From: Streptomyces sp. SUK 48
GTDB taxonomy: Bacteria > Actinomycetota > Actinomycetes > Streptomycetales > Streptomycetaceae
NCBI RefSeq assembly: GCF_009650765.1
Contig: NZ_CP045740.1
Span: 6,052,001 to 6,116,000, forward strand
DNA length: 64,000 nt
Direction: 5' to 3'
The notes beneath the pieces were generated by a model that was not told the DNA's origin, ran no database searches, and worked only from the letters and a program-made list of their open reading frames with translations. This document shows positions 57,026 to 64,000 of this stretch, one piece after another (position 1 is the stretch's first letter; every line of letters begins with the position of its first letter). The translations under genes were made by a program, and so were the position numbers.

Positions 57026-57727
57026 ATGGACGACAGCAGTCCCCTTGCCCGGCTGGACCGGCGGGTCACGGGCTGCCGGGCCTGCCCCCGGCTGGTGGAG
57101 TGGCGCGAGGAGGTGGCGCGGACCAAGCGCGCCGCCTTCGCGGACTGGACGTACTGGGGCCGCCCGGTACCCGGCTTCGGCCCCGCCGACGCCCGGCTGC
57201 TGATCATCGGCCTGGCCCCGGCCGCGCACGGCGGCAACCGCACCGGCCGCATGTTCACCGGCGACCGCTCCGGCGATGTGCTGTACCAGGCGCTGTACGA
57301 TCTCGGGCTCGCCAACCGGCCCACCTCCCTGCACATCGATGACGGCCTGGAGCTGCACGGGGTCCGGGTCACCTCCCCCGTGCACTGCGCGCCGCCCGCC
57401 AACAAACCGACCCCCGGGGAGCGCGACACCTGCCGGCCCTGGCTGGTCCAGGAGCTGAGGCTGCTGCGTCCGACGCTGCGGGCCGCGGTGGTCCTCGGTG
57501 CCTTCGGCTGGCAGGCGGCGCTGCCCGCGTTCACCGAGGCCGGCTGGACGGTGCCCCGCCCCCGTCCGCCCTTCGGCCACGGCGCCCGCGTCGCGCTCGA
57601 CGGCCTGGACCTCTTCGGCTGCTTCCATGTCAGCCAGCGCAACACCTTCACCGGCAAGCTCACGCCGGAGATGCTGCGCGAGGTACTGGGCACGGCGGCG
57701 CGCACCGCCGGGCTGCCGGTGTCCTGA
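57026..57727 (+). CDS. Uracil-DNA glycosylase family 5 (UDGb)
   Basis: A 233-residue protein. The 4Fe-4S cysteines start with GCRACPRLVEWREEVA (Cys17 and Cys20), and two more lie in PVHCAPPANKPTPGERDTC. Motif A is GLAPAAHGGNRTGRMFTGD, where family 5 lacks the usual catalytic polar residue. Motif B is FGCFHVSQRNTFTGKLT. It removes uracil and other deaminated bases from DNA. The ATG has no ribosome-binding site, and CATACGGT lies 7-14 bases upstream, so a leaderless transcript is likely. The 205-base gap before it contains a direct repeat GCGAAGACCGG. Confidence 0.88.
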   Translation: MDDSSPLARLDRRVTGCRACPRLVEWREEVARTKRAAFADWTYWGRPVPGFGPADARLLIIGLAPAAHGGNRTGRMFTGDRSGDVLYQALYDLGLANRPTSLHIDDGLELHGVRVTSPVHCAPPANKPTPGERDTCRPWLVQELRLLRPTLRAAVVLGAFGWQAALPAFTEAGWTVPRPRPPFGHGARVALDGLDLFGCFHVSQRNTFTGKLTPEMLREVLGTAARTAGLPVS

Positions 57728-57784
57728 ACCGCCCCCGCGCCGGACGCCGCGGTGGGCCGTGACCCGTGAGCCGTGACCCGGGGT

Positions 57785-58237
57785 TCAGGGCCGCCAGACG
57801 TACCGTACATCCGGCTCCCGTTCCTCGTTGCCGCCGCCGTCCGTGGACTCGGCGGCGAGGAAGCCGTTCCGCTCGTAGAAGCGCCGCGCGGGCCCGTTGA
57901 CCTGGAAGGTCCACAAGGTCAGCCCGTCGGGGCTGCGTTCCTTGGCCAGCGCGACGAACCGGTCCCCGAGCCCTCGCCCCCGCCGGTCCGGCTCCAGGTA
58001 GAGCTGGGACAGCAGCTGACCGTCGAGCACCATCACCCCGGTGATCCGCCCGCCGTCCTCCTCCGCCACCCAGGTCTCCCGCAGCGGCACGACGACGTCC
58101 CGGAAGTAGTCGCGGAGCTCGTCGTCGGTGCGCGGCCGGACGACCGTGGGCAGCGCGGCGGCGAAGGAACGCAGCCAGACCTCGGCGGCGGCCCGCGCGT
58201 CGGCGGCCCGCGCCCGCCGGATGAGGACACCGGTCAT
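57785..58237 (-). CDS. GNAT-family N-acetyltransferase
   Basis: A 150-residue GNAT. The acetyl-CoA loop is LYLEPDRRGRGLGDRFVALA, and the C-terminal strand is FQVNGPARRFYERNGFLAAE, the classical motif B. Its start overlaps the stop of the RidA-like gene by 4 bases (ATGA), so they form a two-gene unit. The substrate is not known; pairing with a deaminase-type RidA gene hints at small amine metabolism but does not prove it. Confidence 0.87.
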   Translation of the reverse strand: MTGVLIRRARAADARAAAEVWLRSFAAALPTVVRPRTDDELRDYFRDVVVPLRETWVAEEDGGRITGVMVLDGQLLSQLYLEPDRRGRGLGDRFVALAKERSPDGLTLWTFQVNGPARRFYERNGFLAAESTDGGGNEEREPDVRYVWRP

Positions 58238-58692
58238 CGCCGTACCCCGTCGTCCCCGCGGTCCTCGCGGTCCTCGCCCTCGGCCGTCCCGCCGTCCGGT
58301 ACCACCGCCGTCGCCGTGATCTCCACCAGCTGCCCGGTGTAGCCGAGGCAGGCGACCCCGAGCAGGGTGGAGGAGTGCGGCCCCTTGCCCAGGCCCGAGC
58401 CCTCCACGACCTCCCAGACCGCGGACAGCGTCGCGGGCTCGGCGCTCACGACGTACACCTCCGTGCTGAGCACCTGCGTCAGGTCGCTGCCCACGGCGCG
58501 CAGTTGCTCCCGCAGATTGGCGATCACCTGCCGGGCCTGGCGGACCGGATCACCCGGTCCGACGATCTCACCGTGCTCGTCGAGCGGCACGGACCCGGCG
58601 AGAAACGCCAGCCTGGTGCCCGCCTCCACGACGGAGACATGGGAGTAGGCGGGCGGCGGGAACAGAGTGGGAACGATGACGCGCTGGATCAT
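58234..58692 (-). CDS. RidA-family protein
   Basis: A 152-residue YjgF/YER057c/UK114 (RidA) fold. It begins RVIVPTLFPPPAYSHVSVV, with GTRLAFLAGSVPLDEHGE, QARQVIANLREQLRAVGSDL and a C-terminal VEITATAVV. The canonical RidA arginine of the RxQ/E region near the end is not obvious, so it may belong to a Rid1-7 subgroup rather than true RidA. The family deaminates reactive enamine/imine intermediates. An AGGAG site lies 8 bases before the ATG. It is first of a two-gene unit with the GNAT, and has an acidic/basic C-terminal tail. Confidence 0.84.
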   Translation of the reverse strand: MIQRVIVPTLFPPPAYSHVSVVEAGTRLAFLAGSVPLDEHGEIVGPGDPVRQARQVIANLREQLRAVGSDLTQVLSTEVYVVSAEPATLSAVWEVVEGSGLGKGPHSSTLLGVACLGYTGQLVEITATAVVPDGGTAEGEDREDRGDDGVRR

Positions 58693-58818
58693 CGAGCGGC
58701 TCCTACGGCGGTCAGCGGACGATCTCCCGATCATCGGCCCGGCCGGACCCGCGCGCACCTCAATTTCCGGGCGCGGCAAGGGACACGGAGGAAATCCCGC
58801 GAGCGAACCCGGCAGCCG

Positions 58819-59643
58819 ATGACGCAGGCCGGCCCCATGCCTCATCCCGACCCGGACGCGCGTACCGGCCCCGGCCTCGTCCCTGACGCCGCCTTCCTCT
58901 CCGCCACCGCCGACCGGCTGGCCGCGCTCCCCACCGTCCGCGCGGTGGCCCTCGGCGGCTCCCGGGCGCAGGGCACCCAGCGCCCGGACAGTGACTGGGA
59001 CCTGGCGGTCTACTACCGCGGCCCCTTCGACCCCGCCGACCTGCGCGCCCTCGGCTGGTCCGGCGAGGTGAGCGAGGTCGGCGGCTGGGGCGGCGGCGTC
59101 TTCAACGGCGGCGCCTGGCTGACCGTCGACGGGCGCCGCGTCGATGTGCACTACCGCGATCTGGACGTCGTGGAACACGAGTCGGCCGAGGCGGAGCAGG
59201 GACGGTTCCGGGTGGAGCCGCTGCTGTTCCATCTCGCCGGCATCCCCACCTATCTGATCGTCGCCGAGCTCGCCCTCAACCAGGTGCTCCGCGGTGAACT
59301 GCCCCGCCCGGCCGGCTATCCGGAGCCGCTGCGCCGCACCGCCGCCGAGCGGTGGGGCGGCACCGCCCGCGCCACGCTCGGCTACGCCAGGGCCAACCAC
59401 GCGCCCCAGGGCCGCCTCACCGAGACCGCGGGCGCCCTCGCCACCGCCGCGGCCCAGGCGGCCCACGCGGTCCTCGCGGCCCGCGGCGAGTGGGTCACCA
59501 ACGAGAAGCGGCTGCTGGAGCGGGCCGGACTGCGGGAGTTCGACGAGGTGACGGGCCGGCTGCGGGCCACCCCCGACGCCCTGGTCGCGGCCGTCACCAG
59601 GGCCGAGGAGATCCTCGCCGGGGCACTGCCCCCGACTCGGTGA
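58819..59643 (+). CDS. Nucleotidyltransferase-domain protein
   Basis: A 274-residue protein with a DNA-polymerase-beta-type nucleotidyltransferase domain. The motif GGSRAQGTQRPDSDWDLAVY spans residues 46-65, with metal-binding Asp59 and Asp61, and a third acidic residue in RRVDVHYRDLD. A helical C-terminal domain follows, resembling that of aminoglycoside or kanamycin nucleotidyltransferases. Antibiotic modification is possible but not shown. No good ribosome-binding site marks the start; ATG 58837 is an alternative. Confidence 0.8.
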   Translation: MTQAGPMPHPDPDARTGPGLVPDAAFLSATADRLAALPTVRAVALGGSRAQGTQRPDSDWDLAVYYRGPFDPADLRALGWSGEVSEVGGWGGGVFNGGAWLTVDGRRVDVHYRDLDVVEHESAEAEQGRFRVEPLLFHLAGIPTYLIVAELALNQVLRGELPRPAGYPEPLRRTAAERWGGTARATLGYARANHAPQGRLTETAGALATAAAQAAHAVLAARGEWVTNEKRLLERAGLREFDEVTGRLRATPDALVAAVTRAEEILAGALPPTR

Positions 59644-59746
59644 ACATCGCCGTCGTAAACCCACCGGAGAAAATCCACGCCCGGCCGATGAGTTCCCCGT
59701 CCGCCGCCGGTCACCACCCCGAACCGACCGTCGGACAGGAGGGCCC

Positions 59747-60391
59747 ATGCCGCTACCGGAGATCGTCTCGCGCGAGCAATGGCAAACCGCGCGCGAGGAG
59801 TTACGGCGCCGGGAGGAGGCGGCCAGGCGGGAGCGCGAGGCACTCGGCGCCGAGCGACGGCGGCTGCCCGTGGTCGAGGTGGACCCCGGCCACCTCTTCG
59901 AGGGCGGCGACGGCAAGGCCACCCTCCTCGACCTCTTCGAGGGGCGTTCCCAGCTCGTCGTCCACCACTTCATGTTCGCCCCCGGCCAGGCGACCGGCTG
60001 CCCGTGCTGCGCCGCCTTCCTGGACCAGGTCGGCCATCTCGCGCATCTGCGCGCTCGCGACACCTCGTTCGCCGCGGTCTCCAGGGCGCCGTTCACCTGC
60101 ATCCTGCCGTTCAAGGCGCGGATGGGCTGGACGGTGCCCTGGTACTCCTCGTCGCCGGGAGACTTCAACGACGACTTCGAGGCGACCGTGTGGGACGACG
60201 GGAAACCGGTCGAACGACCGGGGCTGAGCTGCTTCCTGCGCGAACACGACCGGGTCTTCCACACCTACTCGGTGTTCGACGCGGCCTTGGACGAACTGGG
60301 AACCACCGCCGCCCTCCTCGACCTGACCGCCCTCGGCCGCCGCCCCGCCGGCAGCGAGGAACTCCGCCTGCACGACGAGTACGACTTCTGA
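59747..60391 (+). CDS. DUF899 thioredoxin-like protein with a TTA codon
   Basis: A 214-residue protein of the DUF899 family, which has a thioredoxin-like fold. It starts LPEIVSREQWQTAREELRRR. The conserved core is LVVHHFMFAPGQATGCPCC, and the later WYSSSPGDFNDDF is family-typical. An AGGAGGG ribosome-binding site precedes ATG 59747. Codon 19 is TTA (in GAGGAGTTACGG), so translation should require the bldA tRNA, tying the gene to late growth or differentiation. The reaction is unknown. Confidence 0.85.
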   Translation: MPLPEIVSREQWQTAREELRRREEAARREREALGAERRRLPVVEVDPGHLFEGGDGKATLLDLFEGRSQLVVHHFMFAPGQATGCPCCAAFLDQVGHLAHLRARDTSFAAVSRAPFTCILPFKARMGWTVPWYSSSPGDFNDDFEATVWDDGKPVERPGLSCFLREHDRVFHTYSVFDAALDELGTTAALLDLTALGRRPAGSEELRLHDEYDF

Positions 60392-60544
60392 CCCGCACGA
60401 CACCCTTCATGCCGACAGGTGACCTAATCATCACCATCTGTGCCGGAATCGTGTCATCCATGTCTCAGTCGGATCACCGGGCGAGCCGTTCGGCACCTCC
60501 AGCGCGTTAACTCCCACAAGGACGACGCTTCATGGAGGTGCGCG

Positions 60545-60721
60545 ATGGTGAACGGGCGAACGGTGCTCGAACGCTTTCCCGCCGGCGGGCCGCGCGGATC
60601 GTGGCCCGCGGAGGAGTTCGCGCACGCGCGACGGCTGGAGGGCCTGCCCGCGGAGGTCGTCATGGACCTTTCGACGGACACGTTCCTGGTGATCGTGCGG
60701 GGGAGCGGGACGGCCGAGTGA
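60545..60721 (+). CDS. Small hypothetical protein
   Basis: A 58-residue protein with a perfect GGAGG ribosome-binding site 6 bases before ATG 60545. The sequence is mixed and foldable (MVNGRTVLERFPAGGPRGSW, then helix, then EVVMDLSTDTFLVIVRGSG), with normal codon bias. No membrane segment or signal peptide is seen. It has the look of a conserved Streptomyces small protein, but I cannot name a family. It follows the DUF899 gene by 153 bases that include a more A/T-rich stretch. Confidence 0.65.
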   Translation: MVNGRTVLERFPAGGPRGSWPAEEFAHARRLEGLPAEVVMDLSTDTFLVIVRGSGTAE

Positions 60722-60840
60722 GGCCCGCCCGATGACGACGGGCCTTCCACGGAGACGGACCTCCCGCGACGGCGGCCCTCCCGCGACGGCGGTGCGCCCT
60801 GCGCGACGGCGGCGGGCCTACGCGGCGATGACGGCGGACC

Positions 60841-61239
60841 CTACGCGGTGATGGTGCGCGACCAGTCCGGGGTGGTGCCCGTCGCCCGGCACAGCGCCAG
60901 GTAGAGGGGGATCGGCGGAGTGTACGGCGCCGTGCCCCCGGGCCGGTGGATCAGCCGGGCGGTGCCCCTGACCAGGGCACCGGGAGCGTACTGGGCGGGC
61001 GCCGGCCACGGCAGGGCGAAGTCGGAGTCCGACGGGACGATCCACCACCAGTAGGCATCGTCGGCGTACACACATCCCAGCCGCGGCAGCCGCGACACGA
61101 CGAGCGGCCCGAGCCGGTCCGGCACCCCTACGGCGTCACAGCCGAGCGGCACCGTCATCCCCTGCGGCACCTGGAGCCGGTGCAGCGGCTGCACGGCCGG
61201 GCGACGGCGCTGGAGCCGTACCAGCGTGTCCATCCCCAT
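60841..61239 (-). CDS. Hypothetical protein downstream of the RsbW-like ATPase
   Basis: A 132-residue protein (MGMDTLVRLQRRRPAVQPLH at the start). It contains a striking aromatic stretch VYADDAYWWWIVPSDSDFAL and ends TGTTPDWSRTITA. It has no helix long enough to cross a membrane. It lies 89 bases after the ATPase stop on the same strand, and this gene order is common in Streptomyces as I remember it, so they are probably co-transcribed. The start ATG 61239 is preceded by GAGCGGG; ATG 61233 is possible. Function unknown. Confidence 0.65.
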   Translation of the reverse strand: MGMDTLVRLQRRRPAVQPLHRLQVPQGMTVPLGCDAVGVPDRLGPLVVSRLPRLGCVYADDAYWWWIVPSDSDFALPWPAPAQYAPGALVRGTARLIHRPGGTAPYTPPIPLYLALCRATGTTPDWSRTITA

Positions 61240-61328
61240 CGCCCGCTCGGACCCGGCGGCCTCGGAACGGACGTCGAGGCGCCTGCCGGACCCCCGGGCG
61301 TCGTGCCGCCTCCGGCCCGCGGCGCCGG

Positions 61329-62258
61329 TCACGGCCGCTCCCACTGACGCTGCTCGGGAGCCCGGTGCGGACGGCGGTCCGGCACGCCGTACCGCTCCTG
61401 CGCCCCGTGCCACCGGTGATCCGGGGTCCGCAGCGGGGGCCGGCCGGACGGCTCGTACGGAGGATGCTGTGCGGGCACCCGGTGCGCGGGCATGTCGAGA
61501 GCGCCCCCGAGTCGGTCGGTACCCATGTCACCGTCCCTGCCGTGATCCGGGCCGAGGCCCTTGCCGTGATCCGGGCCGCGGCCCTTGTCGTGATCCGGAC
61601 CGAGGCCCGGGCCGGCACCCGGAGCATGATCCGATCCGTGCCCCATGCCGTGCCCCATGCCATGGTCCTCGGCCGGTTCGTCGCCGCCCGGGCCGTCCGG
61701 CTGGTCCGGCTTGGGGCGGGCGGCACCCCAGCCCAGGTCGTCGCGCGGCTCGGCACATCCCGGCACCTCGCCCCGGCGAGCCAGCTCCGCCCAGACCAGC
61801 AGCCCCGAGCCGTGCTCCTGCGCGCCCCAGGAATGGCACAGCGCCTCGACGAGGAGCAACCCCCTCCCGTGCTCCTCGTCGGGGCGCTGCGGGGACGGGT
61901 GCGGCTCGCCGGGAGCACAGCCCTCGTCCCGCACGGCGATGCGCACCAGATCGTCACGGTCGCGCAGCTCGCACACGACCCGCGTGCTCGCGGTGTGCAC
62001 GATCGCGTTGGTGACCAGCTCCGATACGACCAGAGCCGCGCTGTCACAGGTGTCCGCGCACACCGACCAGCCGGTCAGCCGGGCATGCGCCAGGCGCCGT
62101 GCCCGGGCTACCGAACCCGGATGCGCGGCCAGCTCGAAGCGGAACCGGCGCTCGACGGCGGCGCCACCCCGAGGGCTCGCCGCCGCTGCGGCGCCGCGAC
62201 CAAAACGGTCTGCGGCGGCGTCTGTTCCTAAAGGCGCGGACGGAATCACGCCTGCCAC
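61329..62258 (-). CDS. RsbW-like ATP-binding protein (anti-sigma kinase type) with His-rich tail
   Basis: About 309 residues. A GHKL ATPase domain of the HATPase_c_2 / RsbW type spans residues about 35-160: N-box LVVSELVTNAIVHTA, G1 box RIAVRDEGCAPGEP and G2 region EEHGRGLLLVEALC. These single-domain ATPases regulate sigma factors or act beside XRE/DUF397 regulators in Streptomyces. The C-terminal 150 residues are disordered, with Gly/Asp/His-rich repeats (GMGHGMGHGSDH, GPDHGKGL) that could bind metal. The start is uncertain (GTG 62258, GTG 62249 or TTG 62285). Codon 10 from 62258 is TTA (62229-62231), so it is probably bldA-dependent. Confidence 0.83.
   Translation of the reverse strand: MAGVIPSAPLGTDAAADRFGRGAAAAASPRGGAAVERRFRFELAAHPGSVARARRLAHARLTGWSVCADTCDSAALVVSELVTNAIVHTASTRVVCELRDRDDLVRIAVRDEGCAPGEPHPSPQRPDEEHGRGLLLVEALCHSWGAQEHGSGLLVWAELARRGEVPGCAEPRDDLGWGAARPKPDQPDGPGGDEPAEDHGMGHGMGHGSDHAPGAGPGLGPDHDKGRGPDHGKGLGPDHGRDGDMGTDRLGGALDMPAHRVPAQHPPYEPSGRPPLRTPDHRWHGAQERYGVPDRRPHRAPEQRQWERP
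61541..61612. repeat. Three tandem 24-base units inside the ATPase gene
   Basis: Units at 61541, 61565 and 61589 each begin CGTGATCCGGRCCGMGGCCC. They encode an eight-residue repeat of the form KGLGPDHG on the minus strand, part of the His/Asp/Gly-rich tail of the ATPase. The reading frame is preserved. Confidence 0.8.
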
Positions 62259-62285
62259 TATCGCCCCGCCGCAGACACTTGGCAA

Positions 62286-62321
62286 GAGTCACTCTGAAAA
62301 ATGCAGAGTGCGTAGTGACTC
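62286..62321. promoter_or_regulatory. Nested palindrome between the ATPase and XRE genes
   Basis: Inner arms CACTCTG (62290-62296) and CAGAGTG (62304-62310) are separated by seven bases. Outer arms GAGTCACT (62286-62293) and AGTGACTC (62314-62321) also match. It lies in the 217-base divergent gap, 28 bases before the ATPase start and 155 before the XRE gene. It is the best candidate for the XRE regulator's own site. Confidence 0.5.
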
Positions 62322-62475
62322 GGTCAGGGGCCGTGGCACACTGCTCGCAACAGCACGTCGAGCGGCGCCAATTGGGTCCACCGGAGGTCCGCCCCGATCT
62401 CCGAGCGAGTCTTCGAACGGCGCCGCACGGCTGTCAGGGTTCCTTTGGGAGAAGGCTTTCGGTGGAGGTGGGAGC

Positions 62476-63336
62476 GTGAGCGAACCGCGGTCCGCGCCGA
62501 CGGTGGGTCAGGTGGTCCTCGGACGACGCCTGCTGGACCTGCGGGAACGCGCCGGACTGAAGCGCGAGGACGCCGCTCGGGTCCTGCGCGTCGCCCCCGC
62601 GACCGTCCGCCGCATGGAGATGGCCGAGGTCGCCCTCAAGATTCCGTACCTCCAGCTGCTGCTGAAGGCGTACGGCGTCCCCGACGAGGAGACCGACGCC
62701 TTCGTCCAGCTGGCCGAGGAGGCCAACCGCCCCGGATGGTGGCAGCGTTTCCACGACATCCTGCCGGGCTGGTTCTCCATGTACGTCAGCCTGGAGGGCG
62801 CCGCGAGCCTCATCCGCTCCTATGAGCCGCACTTCGTCCCCGGACTCCTCCAGACCGAGGACTACGCACGCGGAGTACTCAGATCCGGGGCGATCGGCGA
62901 GACCAGCCCGGACGACATCGAACGCCATGTCGCCCTGCGCATGCGGCGCCAGGAACTCCTCCACCGGCCCGACGCACCCCGGTTCTGGGCCGTGCTGGAC
63001 GAGACCGCCCTGCGCCGCCCCGTCGGCGGCCCCGAAGTCATGCGCGCCCAGCTCGAACGGCTCATCGAGGCCGCGAGCCTGCCGAACGTGACCCTCCAGG
63101 TCGCGCCGTTCGAGAACGGCCCGCACCCGGGGACGTACGGGCCCTTCGTGCTGTTCCGATTCGCCATGTCAGAACTGCCGGACATGGTCTACAGCGAGTA
63201 CCTGACCGGCGCCGTCTACCTCGACGCGCGCTCAGAGGTGGCGACCCACCTCGAGGTCATGGACCGCATGGCGGCGCAGGCCGCCACGGCACAACGCACG
63301 AAAGAGATCCTCCGGGATCTCTGCAAGGAGCTGTGA
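62476..63336 (+). CDS. XRE-family regulator with DUF5753 ligand domain
   Basis: A 286-residue regulator. The XRE helix-turn-helix is at residues about 12-65 (LGRRLLDLRERAGLKREDAA, with recognition helix near APATVRRMEM). The C-terminal DUF5753 domain has the family signatures PHFVPGLLQTEDYARGVLR and SLPNVTLQVAPFENGPHPG. This is the WhiJ-like architecture that in Streptomyces is paired with a small DUF397 protein and often an RsbW-like ATPase, as here. Such loci affect antibiotic production or sporulation. GTG 62476 follows GGTGGGAGC. The DUF397 start abuts the stop. Confidence 0.9.
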   Translation: MSEPRSAPTVGQVVLGRRLLDLRERAGLKREDAARVLRVAPATVRRMEMAEVALKIPYLQLLLKAYGVPDEETDAFVQLAEEANRPGWWQRFHDILPGWFSMYVSLEGAASLIRSYEPHFVPGLLQTEDYARGVLRSGAIGETSPDDIERHVALRMRRQELLHRPDAPRFWAVLDETALRRPVGGPEVMRAQLERLIEAASLPNVTLQVAPFENGPHPGTYGPFVLFRFAMSELPDMVYSEYLTGAVYLDARSEVATHLEVMDRMAAQAATAQRTKEILRDLCKEL

Positions 63337-63591
63337 ATGAAACACATCAAGCCGCGCGCCCGTGTCTACAACGGCATGCCCGCACGGGAACTGGGCAGCG
63401 AGGGCTGGCACAAACCCTGGAGCGGCGGCAACGGCGGCAACTGCCTGGAAGCGATGAAACTGGCCGACGGCCGTATCGCCGTACGCCAGTCCACCGACCC
63501 CGACGGACCGGCCCTGATCTACACCACGGACGAGATGACCGCCTTCATAGAAGGAGCCAAGGCGGGGGAGGCCGACTTCCTGCTTTCCTGA
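63337..63591 (+). CDS. DUF397 small protein
   Basis: An 84-residue DUF397 protein. The family's hallmark is seen in WHKPWSGGNGGNCLEAMKLA, followed by GRIAVRQSTDPDGPALIYTT and a short helical C-terminus. Members act with their cognate XRE/DUF5753 regulator, probably as an antagonist or co-factor. The ATG immediately follows the regulator's stop (TGAATG), so the two are translationally coupled. It belongs to the toxin-antitoxin-like regulatory pairs of Streptomyces, although toxicity has not been shown generally. Confidence 0.9.
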   Translation: MKHIKPRARVYNGMPARELGSEGWHKPWSGGNGGNCLEAMKLADGRIAVRQSTDPDGPALIYTTDEMTAFIEGAKAGEADFLLS

Positions 63592-63680
63592 CACGTGTCG
63601 CTTGTGTTGCTACTTGCTCGACTTCTCGTATTGACAACAGACTTGACTACACATCACCACAGACGCTTACGGAGTGCCGC

Positions 63681-64000
63681 ATGAGCGGGCAGGACCCGAC
63701 GGCCGTAGAGATCGACACCAGCAAACCGCACCCCGCGCGGATGTACGACTGGTACCTCGGCGGCAAGGACAACTACCCCGTCGACGAGGAAATGGGCCGC
63801 CAGATGCTGGCGCTCGAACCCCGCGTCCCGGTCATGGCCCGGGTCAACCGCGCCTTCATGCACCGCGCCACCAGGTGGCTGGCCCAGCAGGGCGTACGGC
63901 AGTTCCTGGACATCGGCACCGGCATACCGACCGAACCGAACCTGCACCAGGTCGCCCAGGGGGTCGCACCCGACGCCCGGGTCGTCTACTGCGACAACGA
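63681..64000 (+). CDS. SAM-dependent methyltransferase, DUF574-like, 5' part
   Basis: The first 106 residues of a gene that runs past the right edge. The N-terminus has the features of the Streptomyces DUF574/SCO2525-like methyltransferases: PHPARMYDWYLGGKDNYPVD, then MARVNRAFMHRATRWL, and a SAM-binding region FLDIGTGIPTEPNLHQVAQ. An ATG with GGAGTGCC upstream fixes the start. The 89-base gap before it is unusually A/T-rich and contains TTGACA (63631-63636), a likely -35 element. The substrate is unknown. Its position after XRE-DUF397 suggests it may be a target of that regulator. Confidence 0.85.
   Translation, partial: MSGQDPTAVEIDTSKPHPARMYDWYLGGKDNYPVDEEMGRQMLALEPRVPVMARVNRAFMHRATRWLAQQGVRQFLDIGTGIPTEPNLHQVAQGVAPDARVVYCDN

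Overview
The window is about 72-74 % G+C with almost exclusive G/C in third codon positions, GTG starts, dense gene packing and rare TTA codons. Its core gene order (gltB-gltD, pyk, pdtaR, liv operon, polA, lytic transglycosylase, hrpB, rpsA, coaE) is the one I remember from Streptomyces chromosomes. The gene families at the right end (XRE/DUF5753 regulator, DUF397, RsbW-like ATPase, DUF574-like methyltransferase) are also typical of Streptomyces. It therefore looks like the conserved central part of a Streptomyces chromosome. No phage, transposon or CRISPR array was seen.

Layout: 1-4.7 kb holds the 3' part of gltB, gltD and a VWA-domain gene. 4.7-14.9 kb is an eleven-gene catabolic island: two acyl-CoA dehydrogenases, ipdF-like SDR, kstR2-like TetR repressor, fadA6-like thiolase, ipdC, ipdB, ipdA, echA20 and two further SDRs. 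Together these match the mycobacterial KstR2 regulon, which degrades the steroid C/D-ring intermediate HIP. The island has four transcription units leaving two divergent promoter regions, and each region carries one copy of the same palindromic operator. 14.9-19.1 kb has a Zn metalloprotease, a GH35 beta-galactosidase divergent from an AraC regulator, and chorismate mutase. 19.2-28.2 kb has pepN, an NmrA-type oxidoreductase, a 36-bp tandem-repeat block, a GNAT, a DesA/DesB-like decarboxylase and N-hydroxylase pair, and pyk.

28.2-35 kb has an odd tRNA, the ANTAR regulator pdtaR and the liv branched-chain amino-acid transporter (livJ-livH-livM-livG-livF). 35-42 kb has a PaaI-type thioesterase, a YdeP-like molybdopterin oxidoreductase, a repeat-bearing gap and polA. 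42-52.7 kb has a secreted lytic transglycosylase, a small membrane protein with a DUF3068 protein, hrpB, a methyltransferase without a standard start codon, rpsA and a secreted beta-helix protein. 52.8-64 kb has a PAC2 protein, coaE, a TPR protein, small accessory enzymes, and finally the ATPase / XRE / DUF397 / methyltransferase locus.

The most interesting material is the complete-looking, operator-linked HIP-type pathway, with TTA (bldA-dependent) codons in its fadE30-like and ipdA-like genes. Next are a class-I-shaped tRNA carrying a CAA (Leu) anticodon, the 36-bp tandem-repeat block, and the orphan hydroxamate-precursor gene pair next to pyk. All functional names rest on motif recognition and remembered family knowledge; no database search was run.
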